64,000 nt of DNA, taken from Arthrobacter alpinus. Its GTDB lineage: Bacteria > Actinomycetota > Actinomycetes > Actinomycetales > Micrococcaceae. The notes under the pieces are model-generated. The model saw only the letters and a program-made list of their open reading frames with translations. It ran no database searches and had not been told where the DNA came from. The stretch covers positions 2,356,001 to 2,420,000 of the forward strand of contig NZ_CP012677.1 of NCBI RefSeq assembly GCF_001294625.1, written 5' to 3'. Positions 52,212 through 63,951 of this stretch are shown here, in pieces (within the stretch, counting starts at the first letter, position 1; each line of letters begins with the position of its first letter). The translations under genes and the position numbers were made by a program.

Positions 52212-52940
52212 CTACTGACCACGGAGTTTTGCCACCGCCTCCTGAATCGGCCCGTCGAACGTTACATTTCCGTGATCCAGAACAACACCCCGATCACAAA
52301 TGCGTGCGACCAAATCCAAATCATGGCTGACAACTACCAAAGTCCTGCCATCAGCTGCCAGTTCTTGTATTTTGGCTATGCACTTCCGCTGGAACGGCTC
52401 GTCACCAACCGCAAGAATCTCATCAACTAAAAAGACTTCTGGATTGGTGTGAACAGCAACTGAAAAAGCCAGTCGTAGGTACATGCCGGAGGAATAAAAC
52501 TTAACTTCCGTGTCAATGAAGTGACCGATTTCTGCAAATTCAACAATCGAGTCAAAGCGATCGTTGATCTGTTCTTCGGTCATGCCCAGGATTGCGCCAT
52601 TGAGGTAGACGTTCTCCCTGCCTGAGAGGTCGTGGTGAAACCCTGCACCGACCTCGATCAGCCCGGCAACTCTTCCTCTCGTTCGCACTGTTCCAGTATC
52701 CGGAATCATGACGCCAGAAATGTGTTTCAATAAAGTCGACTTGCCCGATCCGTTGAATCCAAGCAGCGCAACAGTTTCTCCTTGCCGGACCTCAAGGTTC
52801 ACATCTTTGAGAGCATGGAACTTTTCAGATAGGTCACCTTTTCTGCCCGAGACGACCCAGACAAAGGCTTCCTTGATCGAACGGGAATGCCGCAGCACGA
52901 ACTGCTTGCTGATGCCTTTAACTTCAATTGCTACGGTCAT
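52212..52940 (-). CDS. wzt: ABC transporter ATPase Wzt for polysaccharide export
   Basis: This 242-residue ATPase starts at ATG 52940 (MTVAIEVKGISKQFVLRHSR), just after the wzm stop. Walker A GFNGSGKST, the signature-like FYSSGMYLRLAFS and Walker B EVFLVDEILAVGD are intact, with the H-loop in VVVSHDLDL. It is the short form without the C-terminal carbohydrate-binding domain that Wzt proteins use to recognise a capped chain. This matches the mycobacterial galactan exporter (Rv3781-like). With Wzm it would export a galactofuranose-containing polymer. A decayed partial copy lies at 48996-49370. Confidence 0.93.
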   Translation of the reverse strand: MTVAIEVKGISKQFVLRHSRSIKEAFVWVVSGRKGDLSEKFHALKDVNLEVRQGETVALLGFNGSGKSTLLKHISGVMIPDTGTVRTRGRVAGLIEVGAGFHHDLSGRENVYLNGAILGMTEEQINDRFDSIVEFAEIGHFIDTEVKFYSSGMYLRLAFSVAVHTNPEVFLVDEILAVGDEPFQRKCIAKIQELAADGRTLVVVSHDLDLVARICDRGVVLDHGNVTFDGPIQEAVAKLRGQ

Positions 52941-52941
52941 T

Positions 52942-53820
52942 CTAGAGCTCCTGCGCAAAGCGGCCTTCAAGCCGCCGGAAAGTCAGCTGACCCCAAATGA
53001 GGACCCCCGCTGAAACGATGAGGGCTACGGGCACCCAGATACTCAATAGGTTTGGTGGAATGCCTGCGCTTTCATCGGTTGTGGGCAACCAAAATGCGTA
53101 GTGGAACGTCTCCACAGCAACCGTGATCGGGTTCAACTGGTAGAGGGTAAACCAAGATTCACCCAATTTGTTATGCACCATGGTCCAGGAATACATGACA
53201 GGTGACGCCCACGTAGCCACCATGAGAAGCATGTCCACAAAGTTTTCGGAGTCCCGGAAGTACACATTTGCGGCACCAAAAAGCAATCCCAAACCAGTGG
53301 CCAGCAGAGTGACAATGATGAAGCCAATTGCAGCCGCGGCCAACTGCAGTAGCGACGGATGCCAACCGCTGAAAAAGCAGGCTGCCAACAGGATGAGCAG
53401 CTGTGGAAAGAAGTGGACCGCTGAGACCCAAACTGAGGCCACCGGGAACAGTTGGCGGGGTAAATAGATTTTTTTGATCAATCCACCATTGCCCACAATG
53501 GACCGTGAGGCATTTCCCAGAGCTTCGGTGAAGAAGTTGATCAACACAATGCCGGAAAACAAGTAGATGGCGTAGTTGGGCAAACCCGACTTATTCGTCG
53601 GACTTTGCTCCAAACCCATAAACACACCGAGCGCCACGTAGAACACCAAGAATTGGACACCGGGTTTAATGTAAGACCACATGAGACCCAGCACTGATCC
53701 GCGATAGCGAACCTTGAGCTCCTTGCGAACCAAGAGCTTCAGCAGAAAACGTGCCCGGACTATATCCGCCAGTCCGCCGCTTACTCCCGGGCGGACCAGC
53801 TCATCATTGGTTTGGGTCAT
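52942..53820 (-). CDS. wzm: ABC-2 type polysaccharide export permease Wzm
   Basis: This 292-residue protein has six helices. It begins with a polar segment and RFLLKLLVRKELKVRYRGSV, then the family block LGLMWSYIKPGVQFLVFYVA, with FTEALGNASRSIVGNGGLIK and IYLPRQLFPVASV in the middle. These are typical of ABC-2 permeases for lipid-linked polysaccharides. It lies between glfT2 (6 bases upstream) and wzt, as in the mycobacterial galactan locus. Together they would move a complete lipid-linked galactan across the membrane. Confidence 0.93.
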   Translation of the reverse strand: MTQTNDELVRPGVSGGLADIVRARFLLKLLVRKELKVRYRGSVLGLMWSYIKPGVQFLVFYVALGVFMGLEQSPTNKSGLPNYAIYLFSGIVLINFFTEALGNASRSIVGNGGLIKKIYLPRQLFPVASVWVSAVHFFPQLLILLAACFFSGWHPSLLQLAAAAIGFIIVTLLATGLGLLFGAANVYFRDSENFVDMLLMVATWASPVMYSWTMVHNKLGESWFTLYQLNPITVAVETFHYAFWLPTTDESAGIPPNLLSIWVPVALIVSAGVLIWGQLTFRRLEGRFAQEL

Positions 53821-53826
53821 GGTTTG

Positions 53827-57041
<3,215 letters not shown>

Positions 57042-57234
57042 TCATTGCGTAGCGGTTTACGGGCACAGCGGTGCCGCGACTACCTTTCAAGGTTACCCGA
57101 CGGTTATCTAATTTTCACTTTCACCCACTATGAGCCAAGGCACCTTGCACCACGCCCACGGCGGCAATATTGCTGTTGGTCCCTCCACAAGCATCCCTGT
57201 CACGGCACTTTCTAACAAGGTACGACGACGGTGC

Positions 57235-57262
57235 TTGCGGACTCTTTTTCCTCGCCTAGGCT
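57235..57262 (+). promoter_or_regulatory. Candidate promoter for the FHA/FtsK gene
   Basis: TTGCGG at 57235-57240 and TAGGCT at 57257-57262 are separated by 16 bases, 28 bases before the ATG at 57291. TAGGCT is a common actinobacterial -10. An AAAGGTG ribosome-binding site sits between promoter and start. The leader is short. Confidence 0.55.
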
Positions 57263-57290
57263 CGGGCGTAGGGGCTGGGAAAGGTGAAAC

Positions 57291-60200
57291 ATGCGACTGG
57301 AAATCACTGCCGTTGCAGGGCCGGGCACTGTCCCGTTTCAGCCTGTTGAGCTGAGCATTTCAATCCCTGTCTCCTCGCCGCCTCCCGAGGATGCGTCCAG
57401 TCCTGGAAGCAACATTCACCCCGCGCTTGCGCTCCGCTGGCCGGAAAGCACCTTCACGGTGGCCGGCCGCTGCGTGCAGGAGCTGATTCCGGGGCGGCGG
57501 CCGTTGACTGACGGGGCTGTTGTGGTGGTTCACCCGGCGGGTGCTGGTTCGGGCGCTGGCAGCACATCGGCGCCACGGGATCCGGCACAGCGGCCAACGG
57601 TCCCCGCACACGCCTTGTTAACTGTGCACTCCGGGCCCGGCGCGGGAGCAGTTTTTCCACTGCGCCGGGGCAGCTACACGCTGGGCCGGGGACAATGTGA
57701 GATTGTGATCGCCGATCCCACGCTTTCCCGGCATCACGGCACCCTGGAAGTGGGCGAGCAGTCCATGACCCTGACCGCGGGGCCGGGATCTGTTGGTTTC
57801 TCCGTGCTGCGCAGCTGGCGAGACGCCCCGGCGGCGAGCGCCATACCAGTGAAGGGGCCGGTGCGGGTTCAGGCAGGCGATCTGATCCGTTGCGGCAGCT
57901 CGAGCTGTTCCATCGTATTGGACACCCCGGCAGGTGGTGGCGGCCCTGCCTCAGGGGCTGGCTCGAATAACCCCGCTGCTTGTTGGAATGTCGCGGCACT
58001 AACACCGTTGGTGGTGCCCCACACCGCCGAATCGGGGCGGGGCCGGTGGGCGATGCTCGCGGCGGCTTTGCTACCCCTGGTGATAGGCGTCCTCATCGCG
58101 TTGCTCACGGGGTCCTGGGTGTTTCTGGCGTTTGCCGGAATGGGTGCCCTGGCTGCGCTCATCCCTTTGGTTGGTGGTCCCAAAAGGCGGCGGCTCTTTG
58201 CCGTCGCCATTGCGGACGCCACGGTCCGGGACACGGACCGGCGCCTTGCCGCGTTCCCCGGCGCGGATGAACTGGTCATGCTTGCCCATGCCGCTGGCGC
58301 GCCGGGCACGGACACCGACGCGTTCCCGGGCCGGGGTCCGCCGGCGGGGCAACTTGCTCTGCGCGTGGGCACTGCCGAGCAGGCTGCGTTGCTGGCCCTG
58401 TCCCCCGCCAGGCCCGGCTTCACGCCTCCGCTGGTCCGTGAACTACCGGTGACAGTGCCGCTGGAGGCCGGGGTACTGGAGATTGACGGCACCGCCGCGT
58501 CCACCGCGCTGCTGCTGAATTTTTTGCTGATGCAATTGGATGCCGCCGCAGTTCCGGTGGTCCTGATGGGTCCTCTTGCCGATCTACCGCTCTCGGCCCG
58601 GTTCCTGGCCCAGACGGTGCTGGCTGCTTCCCCCGCTGCAGCTGTGATGGCTGTCGCTGCCGCGGTGCGGGACGCCGCTACCCCCTGCGTGCTTGTTTCC
58701 ATCCATGAGCCGCCGGAGCCAGTCACGGCGGCATTTCCGGAATTGCGCGTGGTTCACTTCCGGTCCCCAGCCGCTTACTCGGTGGTAGCTGCTGCGGGCC
58801 AGCAGGCAAACCGCTGGCGGTCTCTGAACGCTAACAATGCCGGAGGCACCTTCAACGGGCTGGCTTTCGTTCCTGACGGCGTCCCTGCAGCGGTCTTCAG
58901 CAAGTACGCCAGGGACAGGGGTTCGGGGCTGCACAGACCCTCACCGCCCACAGACTTGCGGCCCCTGCACCTTCCACGGCAGGCTGCGAGCACCCCTGAG
59001 GCAGTGTCACGGGTGTGGCGTGGCGCTGCGAATACTCCCCTTGGCCCGGTCACGATTGGGGAGTCGGTGCACGGCGAGGAGCTCTTTGACTTCACCCACG
59101 ACGGTCCGCACCTTCTGGTGGGTGGCACCACGGGGTCGGGAAAATCCGAATTCCTGCGAACACTGGCCGGAAGTTTGGCTGCTGCGCACTCCCCCGCAGA
59201 CCTGCAATTTGTCCTCCTGGACTTCAAGGGCGGCGCGGGCCTGGGCCCCCTGGTGCAGTTTCCCCACACCACATCTCTGATCACTGACCTTGATGGCCAC
59301 GGGATGGAACGCACGCTAGCTTCCTTGCGGGCGGAAATTCACCGCCGCGAGAGGACCTTGGGTCTGGCCGGTGCCGCCGACTCCGATGTTTACAGGAGCA
59401 TGCTTTCGACGCCGGGCGGTCGAACCGCCGCCCGGGACACTCGTTCGGGCATGGCCCACCTGGTGATTGTGGTTGATGAATTCAGGGTTCTGGTGGACCA
59501 GTTCCCGTTGGCCATGACGGAGCTCATGCGGATTGCAGCGGTCGGGCGATCGCTGGGCATTCATCTGGTCATGGCCACGCAACGGCCCCAGGGCGCCCTC
59601 AACGCCGACATCCGGGCCAACGTCACCAGCTCCGTGTGCCTGCGCGTCCAGACCACCTTTGACTCGCAGGATGTGATTGGCACCGCACTTGCCGCAGCCA
59701 TCGGCGTCGACACCCCTGGACGGGCCTACATTCGCCGGGCTGGCACTCCACCCATCGAATTTCAGTGCGCCACCTTGCGGTTGCCAGATTCAGGACACAA
59801 CGAGCGAGTCGCCGCGGAACTGGCCACCGTCGTACTCGCTGCCAGAGCCAACAACGCCGCGCCGCCCAGTTCGTTAGTTGAGGCCAGCGACGTGGCACCC
59901 GTTGCAGCCCTGCTCAGTGACGCCTGGCAGTTGCTCACCAGCCAGGACGCCACCATCCTGGCAGCACCCCACGTTGTCGCACCCGGGCTGCCCCCTGATG
60001 TGGAGACCAGGGCGGCGGAGTTTCCCTTGCCTAGGACAGATCCAGAATCACTTCTCATGGGGCTGGTGGATGTGCCTGAACGTCAGTCGTTGGAGCCACT
60101 GCTATGGTCCCCCGAACAGCATTCGCATCTGGCCTGCATCGGCAGACCCGGCACCGCCTCGGCCGTGGTGGGCCTCATTGCCGAACGAATGCTCGCAGCC

Positions 60201-61370
60201 AACACCGTCCGGCACAAGGATCGGCAACGGTTCCTGTACCTGCTCGACGGCGACGGGTCACTGGCACCATGGGCTGGCAATCCGCAGGTGGGCGCGCATG
60301 CCACACCGCTCCGCCTAAGAACAGCGGCGCGACTATTGACCAGGCTCACTGAGATGGGCAGTGCCACCAAGGAGCCGCTGGCGCTATGCGTCAGCGATTG
60401 GGGACGTTGGGTGGGAGCCCTGCGATCCAGCCCCTGGCCCGGGGCCGAGGACGCCATGGCCGAGCTGGTTCGCCAAGGCCAGGTGACGGTAGTTCTCGGG
60501 GGCGAAAGGGAGCTGCTCACGGCGCCCTTTATGGCAGCCATCCCGAACCGCGTCTTCCTGCCGTTTGGGGCGAGCTGGGAATCACGGCTGTTCTGGCCCA
60601 AGACGCCACAGTTCCCCGACAACCCTGGGAGGGCAACCATCTTTGGTCCGTTCAATGCGGCGGCAGCTCAGGGGCCCGCAGACTGCGCCCACGTGGCACA
60701 GCTTGCCCGTCCCGAGCCAGCTCCGCAGGGTGCCCCTGGTGACAAGCGGACACGGCACGGACCGGTGGTCCAGAATCATTTCGGAGCGCTCCCGCCCCTT
60801 GTCGTCAGGGACCTGCCGGAGAACCTCACCGTGGCACAAGCCCGTGCCAGCGTAACCACGGCCGCCGGTGTCCCGCCGGTGCAAACACCAACCATTGTTG
60901 TGGGTCTCGGAGGTGACTGCTCCATACCGATTTCCGTGTCGCTCACTGCCGGGATGGCGCTCCCTGTCATGGGCGGTCCAGAATCGGGAAGGTCCACTTT
61001 TATCAACGCTGTCAAGGCACTCAATGGCTACTTGCAAGGAGGCCAGCCGGGACGTGCCGGTCACCAGGACGCCATCATGTGGGTAGACGATCCAGCAACC
61101 TTGTCCGCTGAACAGCAGGCTGCCCTCACGCAAGGGCTGGCGGAAGGGAAGTCAATGGTGCTCACCATGTCCAATCACCTAAACGCCGCAGCACGTCTGC
61201 CTCTGGAGTGGGGACTGCGCACTGCCGAGCTGGGGATTGTGCTTCGCCCGCGCAGGTCTCAAGATGGGGAAATCTTCGGAGTTCGGCTTGACACGGAAGG
61301 GTCCGAGCCGCCGGGACGAGCTGTCCTTATAGACCGGGGCCGCTGCGAATGGTTCCAGTTCCCCTATTAG
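57291..61370 (+). CDS. FHA-domain FtsK/SpoIIIE ATPase of the EccC/EssC (type VII secretion) type
   Basis: This is a 1359-residue protein. Its domains are an N-terminal beta-rich region (1-95), an FHA domain (about 105-205; SYTLGRGQCEIVIADPTLSR and then RHHGTL), two membrane helices (about 249-295), and an FtsK/SpoIIIE ATPase with Walker A GGTTGSGKSEF near 610 and Walker B LVIVVDEF near 726. A second, degenerate ATPase-like module follows near 945 (CIGRPGTASAVV), then a third near 1228 (GGPESGRSTF). This mirrors EssC/EccC motors. No EsxA/B, EccB/D/E or mycosin gene lies within the window, so it stands alone. It could drive type VII-like secretion with parts elsewhere, or do other transport. 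Confidence 0.88.
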   Translation: MRLEITAVAGPGTVPFQPVELSISIPVSSPPPEDASSPGSNIHPALALRWPESTFTVAGRCVQELIPGRRPLTDGAVVVVHPAGAGSGAGSTSAPRDPAQRPTVPAHALLTVHSGPGAGAVFPLRRGSYTLGRGQCEIVIADPTLSRHHGTLEVGEQSMTLTAGPGSVGFSVLRSWRDAPAASAIPVKGPVRVQAGDLIRCGSSSCSIVLDTPAGGGGPASGAGSNNPAACWNVAALTPLVVPHTAESGRGRWAMLAAALLPLVIGVLIALLTGSWVFLAFAGMGALAALIPLVGGPKRRRLFAVAIADATVRDTDRRLAAFPGADELVMLAHAAGAPGTDTDAFPGRGPPAGQLALRVGTAEQAALLALSPARPGFTPPLVRELPVTVPLEAGVLEIDGTAASTALLLNFLLMQLDAAAVPVVLMGPLADLPLSARFLAQTVLAASPAAAVMAVAAAVRDAATPCVLVSIHEPPEPVTAAFPELRVVHFRSPAAYSVVAAAGQQANRWRSLNANNAGGTFNGLAFVPDGVPAAVFSKYARDRGSGLHRPSPPTDLRPLHLPRQAASTPEAVSRVWRGAANTPLGPVTIGESVHGEELFDFTHDGPHLLVGGTTGSGKSEFLRTLAGSLAAAHSPADLQFVLLDFKGGAGLGPLVQFPHTTSLITDLDGHGMERTLASLRAEIHRRERTLGLAGAADSDVYRSMLSTPGGRTAARDTRSGMAHLVIVVDEFRVLVDQFPLAMTELMRIAAVGRSLGIHLVMATQRPQGALNADIRANVTSSVCLRVQTTFDSQDVIGTALAAAIGVDTPGRAYIRRAGTPPIEFQCATLRLPDSGHNERVAAELATVVLAARANNAAPPSSLVEASDVAPVAALLSDAWQLLTSQDATILAAPHVVAPGLPPDVETRAAEFPLPRTDPESLLMGLVDVPERQSLEPLLWSPEQHSHLACIGRPGTASAVVGLIAERMLAANTVRHKDRQRFLYLLDGDGSLAPWAGNPQVGAHATPLRLRTAARLLTRLTEMGSATKEPLALCVSDWGRWVGALRSSPWPGAEDAMAELVRQGQVTVVLGGERELLTAPFMAAIPNRVFLPFGASWESRLFWPKTPQFPDNPGRATIFGPFNAAAAQGPADCAHVAQLARPEPAPQGAPGDKRTRHGPVVQNHFGALPPLVVRDLPENLTVAQARASVTTAAGVPPVQTPTIVVGLGGDCSIPISVSLTAGMALPVMGGPESGRSTFINAVKALNGYLQGGQPGRAGHQDAIMWVDDPATLSAEQQAALTQGLAEGKSMVLTMSNHLNAAARLPLEWGLRTAELGIVLRPRRSQDGEIFGVRLDTEGSEPPGRAVLIDRGRCEWFQFPY

Positions 61371-61392
61371 CGACCCGGGCTAGGAACATGGA

Positions 61393-61872
61393 CTAGATAA
61401 CCGGGTGCTCGCCGCCGGCTCGCAGCGAAAATGACACCACTGTGGGCGTGAACAAGTAATAAATGGCTGCCAATGCCGGGAGCAAGAGCGCCAAACCGGT
61501 GAACGTGGCGCCGCTCAACAGGGCTGGCATTGCTATCGCCACCATCAGCAGTTGCCAAACAAACGCCGCGGAGCGGGTCCACCGGAACCCCTTAAACGCG
61601 TTGACCGTCACGGCGGCAAGTGCCGCAGCCAAGGCAAAGATCAGCACGATCAAGAAGACGGCACTGGCCATGGAATGCGGGGTCTGCGTAAATACACCAA
61701 TAGTTAACCAGACGCCAGCCGCGGCAAGCCCCAACGCCTCCAGTCCGAGCACCACAGTGATGACATAGACCCCCAAGGGGCGGGCGAGGTGCTGCTCAGG
61801 TACGTGGGGCTCCTGCCCATCCTGTGGTTGCGGATCCGGCTGCTCTGATGGGCTCTGCGAAGGTCTTGACAC
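61393..61872 (-). CDS. Small four-helix membrane protein of unknown function
   Basis: This 159-residue protein starts at GTG 61872. A polar, Pro/Gln-rich N-terminus (about 1-32) is followed by four hydrophobic helices (approximately 34-57, 68-90, 102-118 and 120-140) and a short polar tail ending GGEHPVI. Nothing in the sequence identifies a function. It is convergent with the FtsK-type gene (22 bases between stops) and divergent from whiB1, whose 230-base upstream region it shares. Confidence 0.75.
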   Translation of the reverse strand: MSRPSQSPSEQPDPQPQDGQEPHVPEQHLARPLGVYVITVVLGLEALGLAAAGVWLTIGVFTQTPHSMASAVFLIVLIFALAAALAAVTVNAFKGFRWTRSAAFVWQLLMVAIAMPALLSGATFTGLALLLPALAAIYYLFTPTVVSFSLRAGGEHPVI

Positions 61873-61983
61873 AAGTGAACCTTATCCGAGAAAGTCAGGG
61901 AACCACCACGGGCACGGCTGTCATTGTGACCTATCGCTCACGGCATGAGACGAACTAATACACGAAAACCCCTTGTTTACAAA

Positions 61984-62007
61984 GAGTTAACATGACAGGC
62001 TTAACTC
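61984..62007. promoter_or_regulatory. Inverted repeat GAGTTAA-N10-TTAACTC upstream of whiB1
   Basis: GAGTTAA at 61984-61990 and TTAACTC at 62001-62007 are perfect inverted arms around a 10-base spacer, about 100 bases before the whiB1 start and close to a TTGTTTACA stretch. The geometry suits a dimeric regulator binding near the promoter, but no factor can be named. Confidence 0.4.
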
Positions 62008-62015
62008 GATGACCT

Positions 62016-62038
62016 AAAGGGGCCTACGTGGCCCTTTT
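62016..62038 (+). terminator. Terminator-like hairpin in the whiB1 leader
   Basis: AAAGGGGCC (62016-62024), a TACGT loop, and GGCCCTTTT (62030-62038) pair over nine positions with one G-T wobble. The 3' arm is itself T-rich, as in intrinsic terminators. It lies about 65 bases before the whiB1 ATG on the same strand, so it could attenuate whiB1 transcription if the promoter lies upstream. Confidence 0.55.
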
Positions 62039-62104
62039 CTTATGTGGCCGAACGTGAAATATTTCACAAGCAGGCTCCCGTTATAAAAGGAATGAGTGAT
62101 CAGC

Positions 62105-62353
62105 ATGGACTGGCGTAGTCGCGCAGCCTGCCTCGACAAAGACCCGGAATTGTTTTTCCCCGTGGGAAACACCGGACCGGCTTTGTTGCAGATCGAGGAA
62201 GCAAAAAGCGTGTGCCGTCGTTGCCCAGTCATCGATACCTGCTTGAAGTGGGCCATCGAGTCTGGCCAGGACGCTGGAGTGTGGGGCGGACTCAGTGAGG
62301 ACGAGCGCCGTGCCATGAAGCGCCGGGCAGCTCGCGCACGCCGGGCCAGCTAG
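62105..62353 (+). CDS. whiB1: WhiB1-type iron-sulfur transcriptional regulator
   Basis: This 82-residue Wbl protein starts at ATG 62105 (MDWRSRAACLDKDPELFF); GTG 62096 is an alternative. The four cluster-binding Cys are at positions 9, 37, 40 and 46 (C-X27-C-X2-C-X5-C). The GVWGGLSEDERRAMKRRAAR tail has the G(V/I)WGG turn and basic C-terminus. Length and spacing match WhiB1, which binds the primary sigma factor and senses nitric oxide through its [4Fe-4S] cluster. It is convergent with pdtaS, with a shared terminator between them. Confidence 0.95.
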   Translation: MDWRSRAACLDKDPELFFPVGNTGPALLQIEEAKSVCRRCPVIDTCLKWAIESGQDAGVWGGLSEDERRAMKRRAARARRAS

Positions 62354-62373
62354 CCTCACGCAATACTTCTTAT

Positions 62374-62412
62374 ACAACTGACCCGGGGCGCGAGACCCGG
62401 GTCAGTTGTTTT
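62374..62412. terminator. Bidirectional intrinsic terminator between whiB1 and pdtaS
   Basis: ACAACTGACCCGGG (62374-62387) and CCCGGGTCAGTTGT (62396-62409) form a perfect 14-bp stem with an 8-base loop, followed by TTTT on the plus strand. The right arm reaches the pdtaS stop codon at 62411, so the same hairpin can end both convergent transcripts. Confidence 0.9.
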
Positions 62413-63886
62413 AATGCCTGCTGATCAGCGCCATATCCAGCTTCACCACGGTGCCACCACCGGCCCGCGGGGTCCACTCAATGGTCCCGCCAAGTTCGCT
62501 GGTGACCAGGGTGCGCACAATCTGCAGCCCCAACCCTTCCGCAATATGCCCAGACGGCAACCCAACCCCATCGTCGGCGATGGTCACCGCCAAAGCGTCG
62601 TCGCCGGCGTCGTTCTTATAGCGGTTTGCGGTCAGCGAAACTGTTCCTTCACGGTCCTGCAGCCCATGCTCGACGGCGTTGGTCACCAGTTCATTGATCA
62701 CCAGGGCCAAGGGGGTGGCAAAATCGCTGGGCAATTCCCCAAAGATGCCTTCCCGTTCGGTGCTGACCTTCTGCGCGGGTGAGGCGACCTCTGCCGAGAG
62801 CCTGAACTGCCTTTCGATCAGCTCGTCAAAGTCAACGCTCTGGGCCAGACCCTGGGACAGTGTTTCGTGGACCAGGGCAATGGTGGAGACCCGGCGCATG
62901 GCCTGTTCCAGGCCTTGTTTGCCCTCTTCGCTGTGCATGCGCCGGGACTGCATGCGCAATAGCGCAGCCACCGTTTGCAGGTTGTTCTTGACCCGGTGGT
63001 GAATCTCCCGGATCGTGGCGTCCTTGGTAACAAGTTCTTGTTCGCGGCGGCGCAGCTCGGAGACGTCACGGCACAGCACCAGAGCCCCAAAACGTTCGGT
63101 GGCGTCCCGTAGGGGAATGGCCCTTAGCGAGAGGCTCACGCCGCGGGATTCTATCTCGGTCCGCCACGGCATGCGCCCCGTGACCACCAGCGGCAGCGTC
63201 TCATCCACCATCCGCCGGTCCTTCAACAGCTCCGTGGTGACCTCGGCCAGGGACCGCCCTTCCAAGGCCTCCCCGTCACCGAGGCGGCGGAATGCGGAGA
63301 CGCCGTTGGGGCTGGCGTACTGGACAATGCCGTCCACGTCCAGGCGCAGCACACCATCACCGACGCGGGGGGCACCTCGCCGGGACCCCGTGGGCGAGGC
63401 GAAGTCGGGCCACAAGCCCAAGGTTCCCATCTTCAACAGGTCATAGGCGCACTGGCGGTACGTCAGTTCAAGCCGGGACGGCATGCGTGAACTGGACAAA
63501 TCCATGTGGGTGCTAATGACGGCCAGGGTGCGGCCATTGCGGACCATGGGGATGGCTTCAACCCGCATTGCCATGTCCGGGCTCCAAATACTTGTCTCAT
63601 TGGAGCGTTCGATGTTCTGGCTGCGCCAGGCGGTGCTGACCAACGGTTCAAGCTCGGCCTGGATGGTTTCACCAACAAAGTCGGTGTGGAACATGGTGTG
63701 GCTCGTGGAGGGTCGCACATGTGCCAAGGCCACGTAGCCTTTTTCGGGATGCGGAAACCACAACACCAGGTCGGCGAAGGAAAGATCGGCAATCAGCTGC
63801 CAGTCCCCCACCAAGAGGTGCAGCCATTCGGCGTCGCCTGGCCCAAAATCAGCGCCGTCCCTGATCATGTCGGCAAAGATGGCCAC
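62411..63886 (-). CDS. pdtaS: PdtaS-type sensor histidine kinase
   Basis: This 491-residue soluble kinase has an N-terminal GAF-like domain (about 1-150), a PAS domain (about 170-280; DGVLRLDVDGIVQYASPNGV), the HisKA_2 dimer/phosphoacceptor segment REIHHRVKNNLQTVAALLRM with its His near residue 297, and an HATPase_c domain with LVINELVTNAVEHG and ADDGVGLPSG. This is the PdtaS architecture; its usual partner is PdtaR, an ANTAR-domain antiterminator, not seen in the window. GTG 63886 is preceded by AGAAGGAG at good spacing. Confidence 0.93.
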   Translation of the reverse strand: MAIFADMIRDGADFGPGDAEWLHLLVGDWQLIADLSFADLVLWFPHPEKGYVALAHVRPSTSHTMFHTDFVGETIQAELEPLVSTAWRSQNIERSNETSIWSPDMAMRVEAIPMVRNGRTLAVISTHMDLSSSRMPSRLELTYRQCAYDLLKMGTLGLWPDFASPTGSRRGAPRVGDGVLRLDVDGIVQYASPNGVSAFRRLGDGEALEGRSLAEVTTELLKDRRMVDETLPLVVTGRMPWRTEIESRGVSLSLRAIPLRDATERFGALVLCRDVSELRRREQELVTKDATIREIHHRVKNNLQTVAALLRMQSRRMHSEEGKQGLEQAMRRVSTIALVHETLSQGLAQSVDFDELIERQFRLSAEVASPAQKVSTEREGIFGELPSDFATPLALVINELVTNAVEHGLQDREGTVSLTANRYKNDAGDDALAVTIADDGVGLPSGHIAEGLGLQIVRTLVTSELGGTIEWTPRAGGGTVVKLDMALISRH

Positions 63887-63907
63887 CTATGGCTCCTTCT
63901 GTAATCA

Positions 63908-63941
63908 GGCGGTGCCCGGCTGCATGCAGCCGGGCACCGCC
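63908..63941. terminator. Perfect 34-bp GC-rich palindrome, probable terminator
   Basis: Bases 63908-63941 form a perfect palindrome with 17-base arms (GGCGGTGCCCGGCTGCA). It lies between the pdtaS start and a probable minus-strand gene end at 63952, where it would terminate that upstream gene before pdtaS. No T tract follows on the minus strand. Confidence 0.55.
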
Positions 63942-63951
63942 ACGGTTGGTC

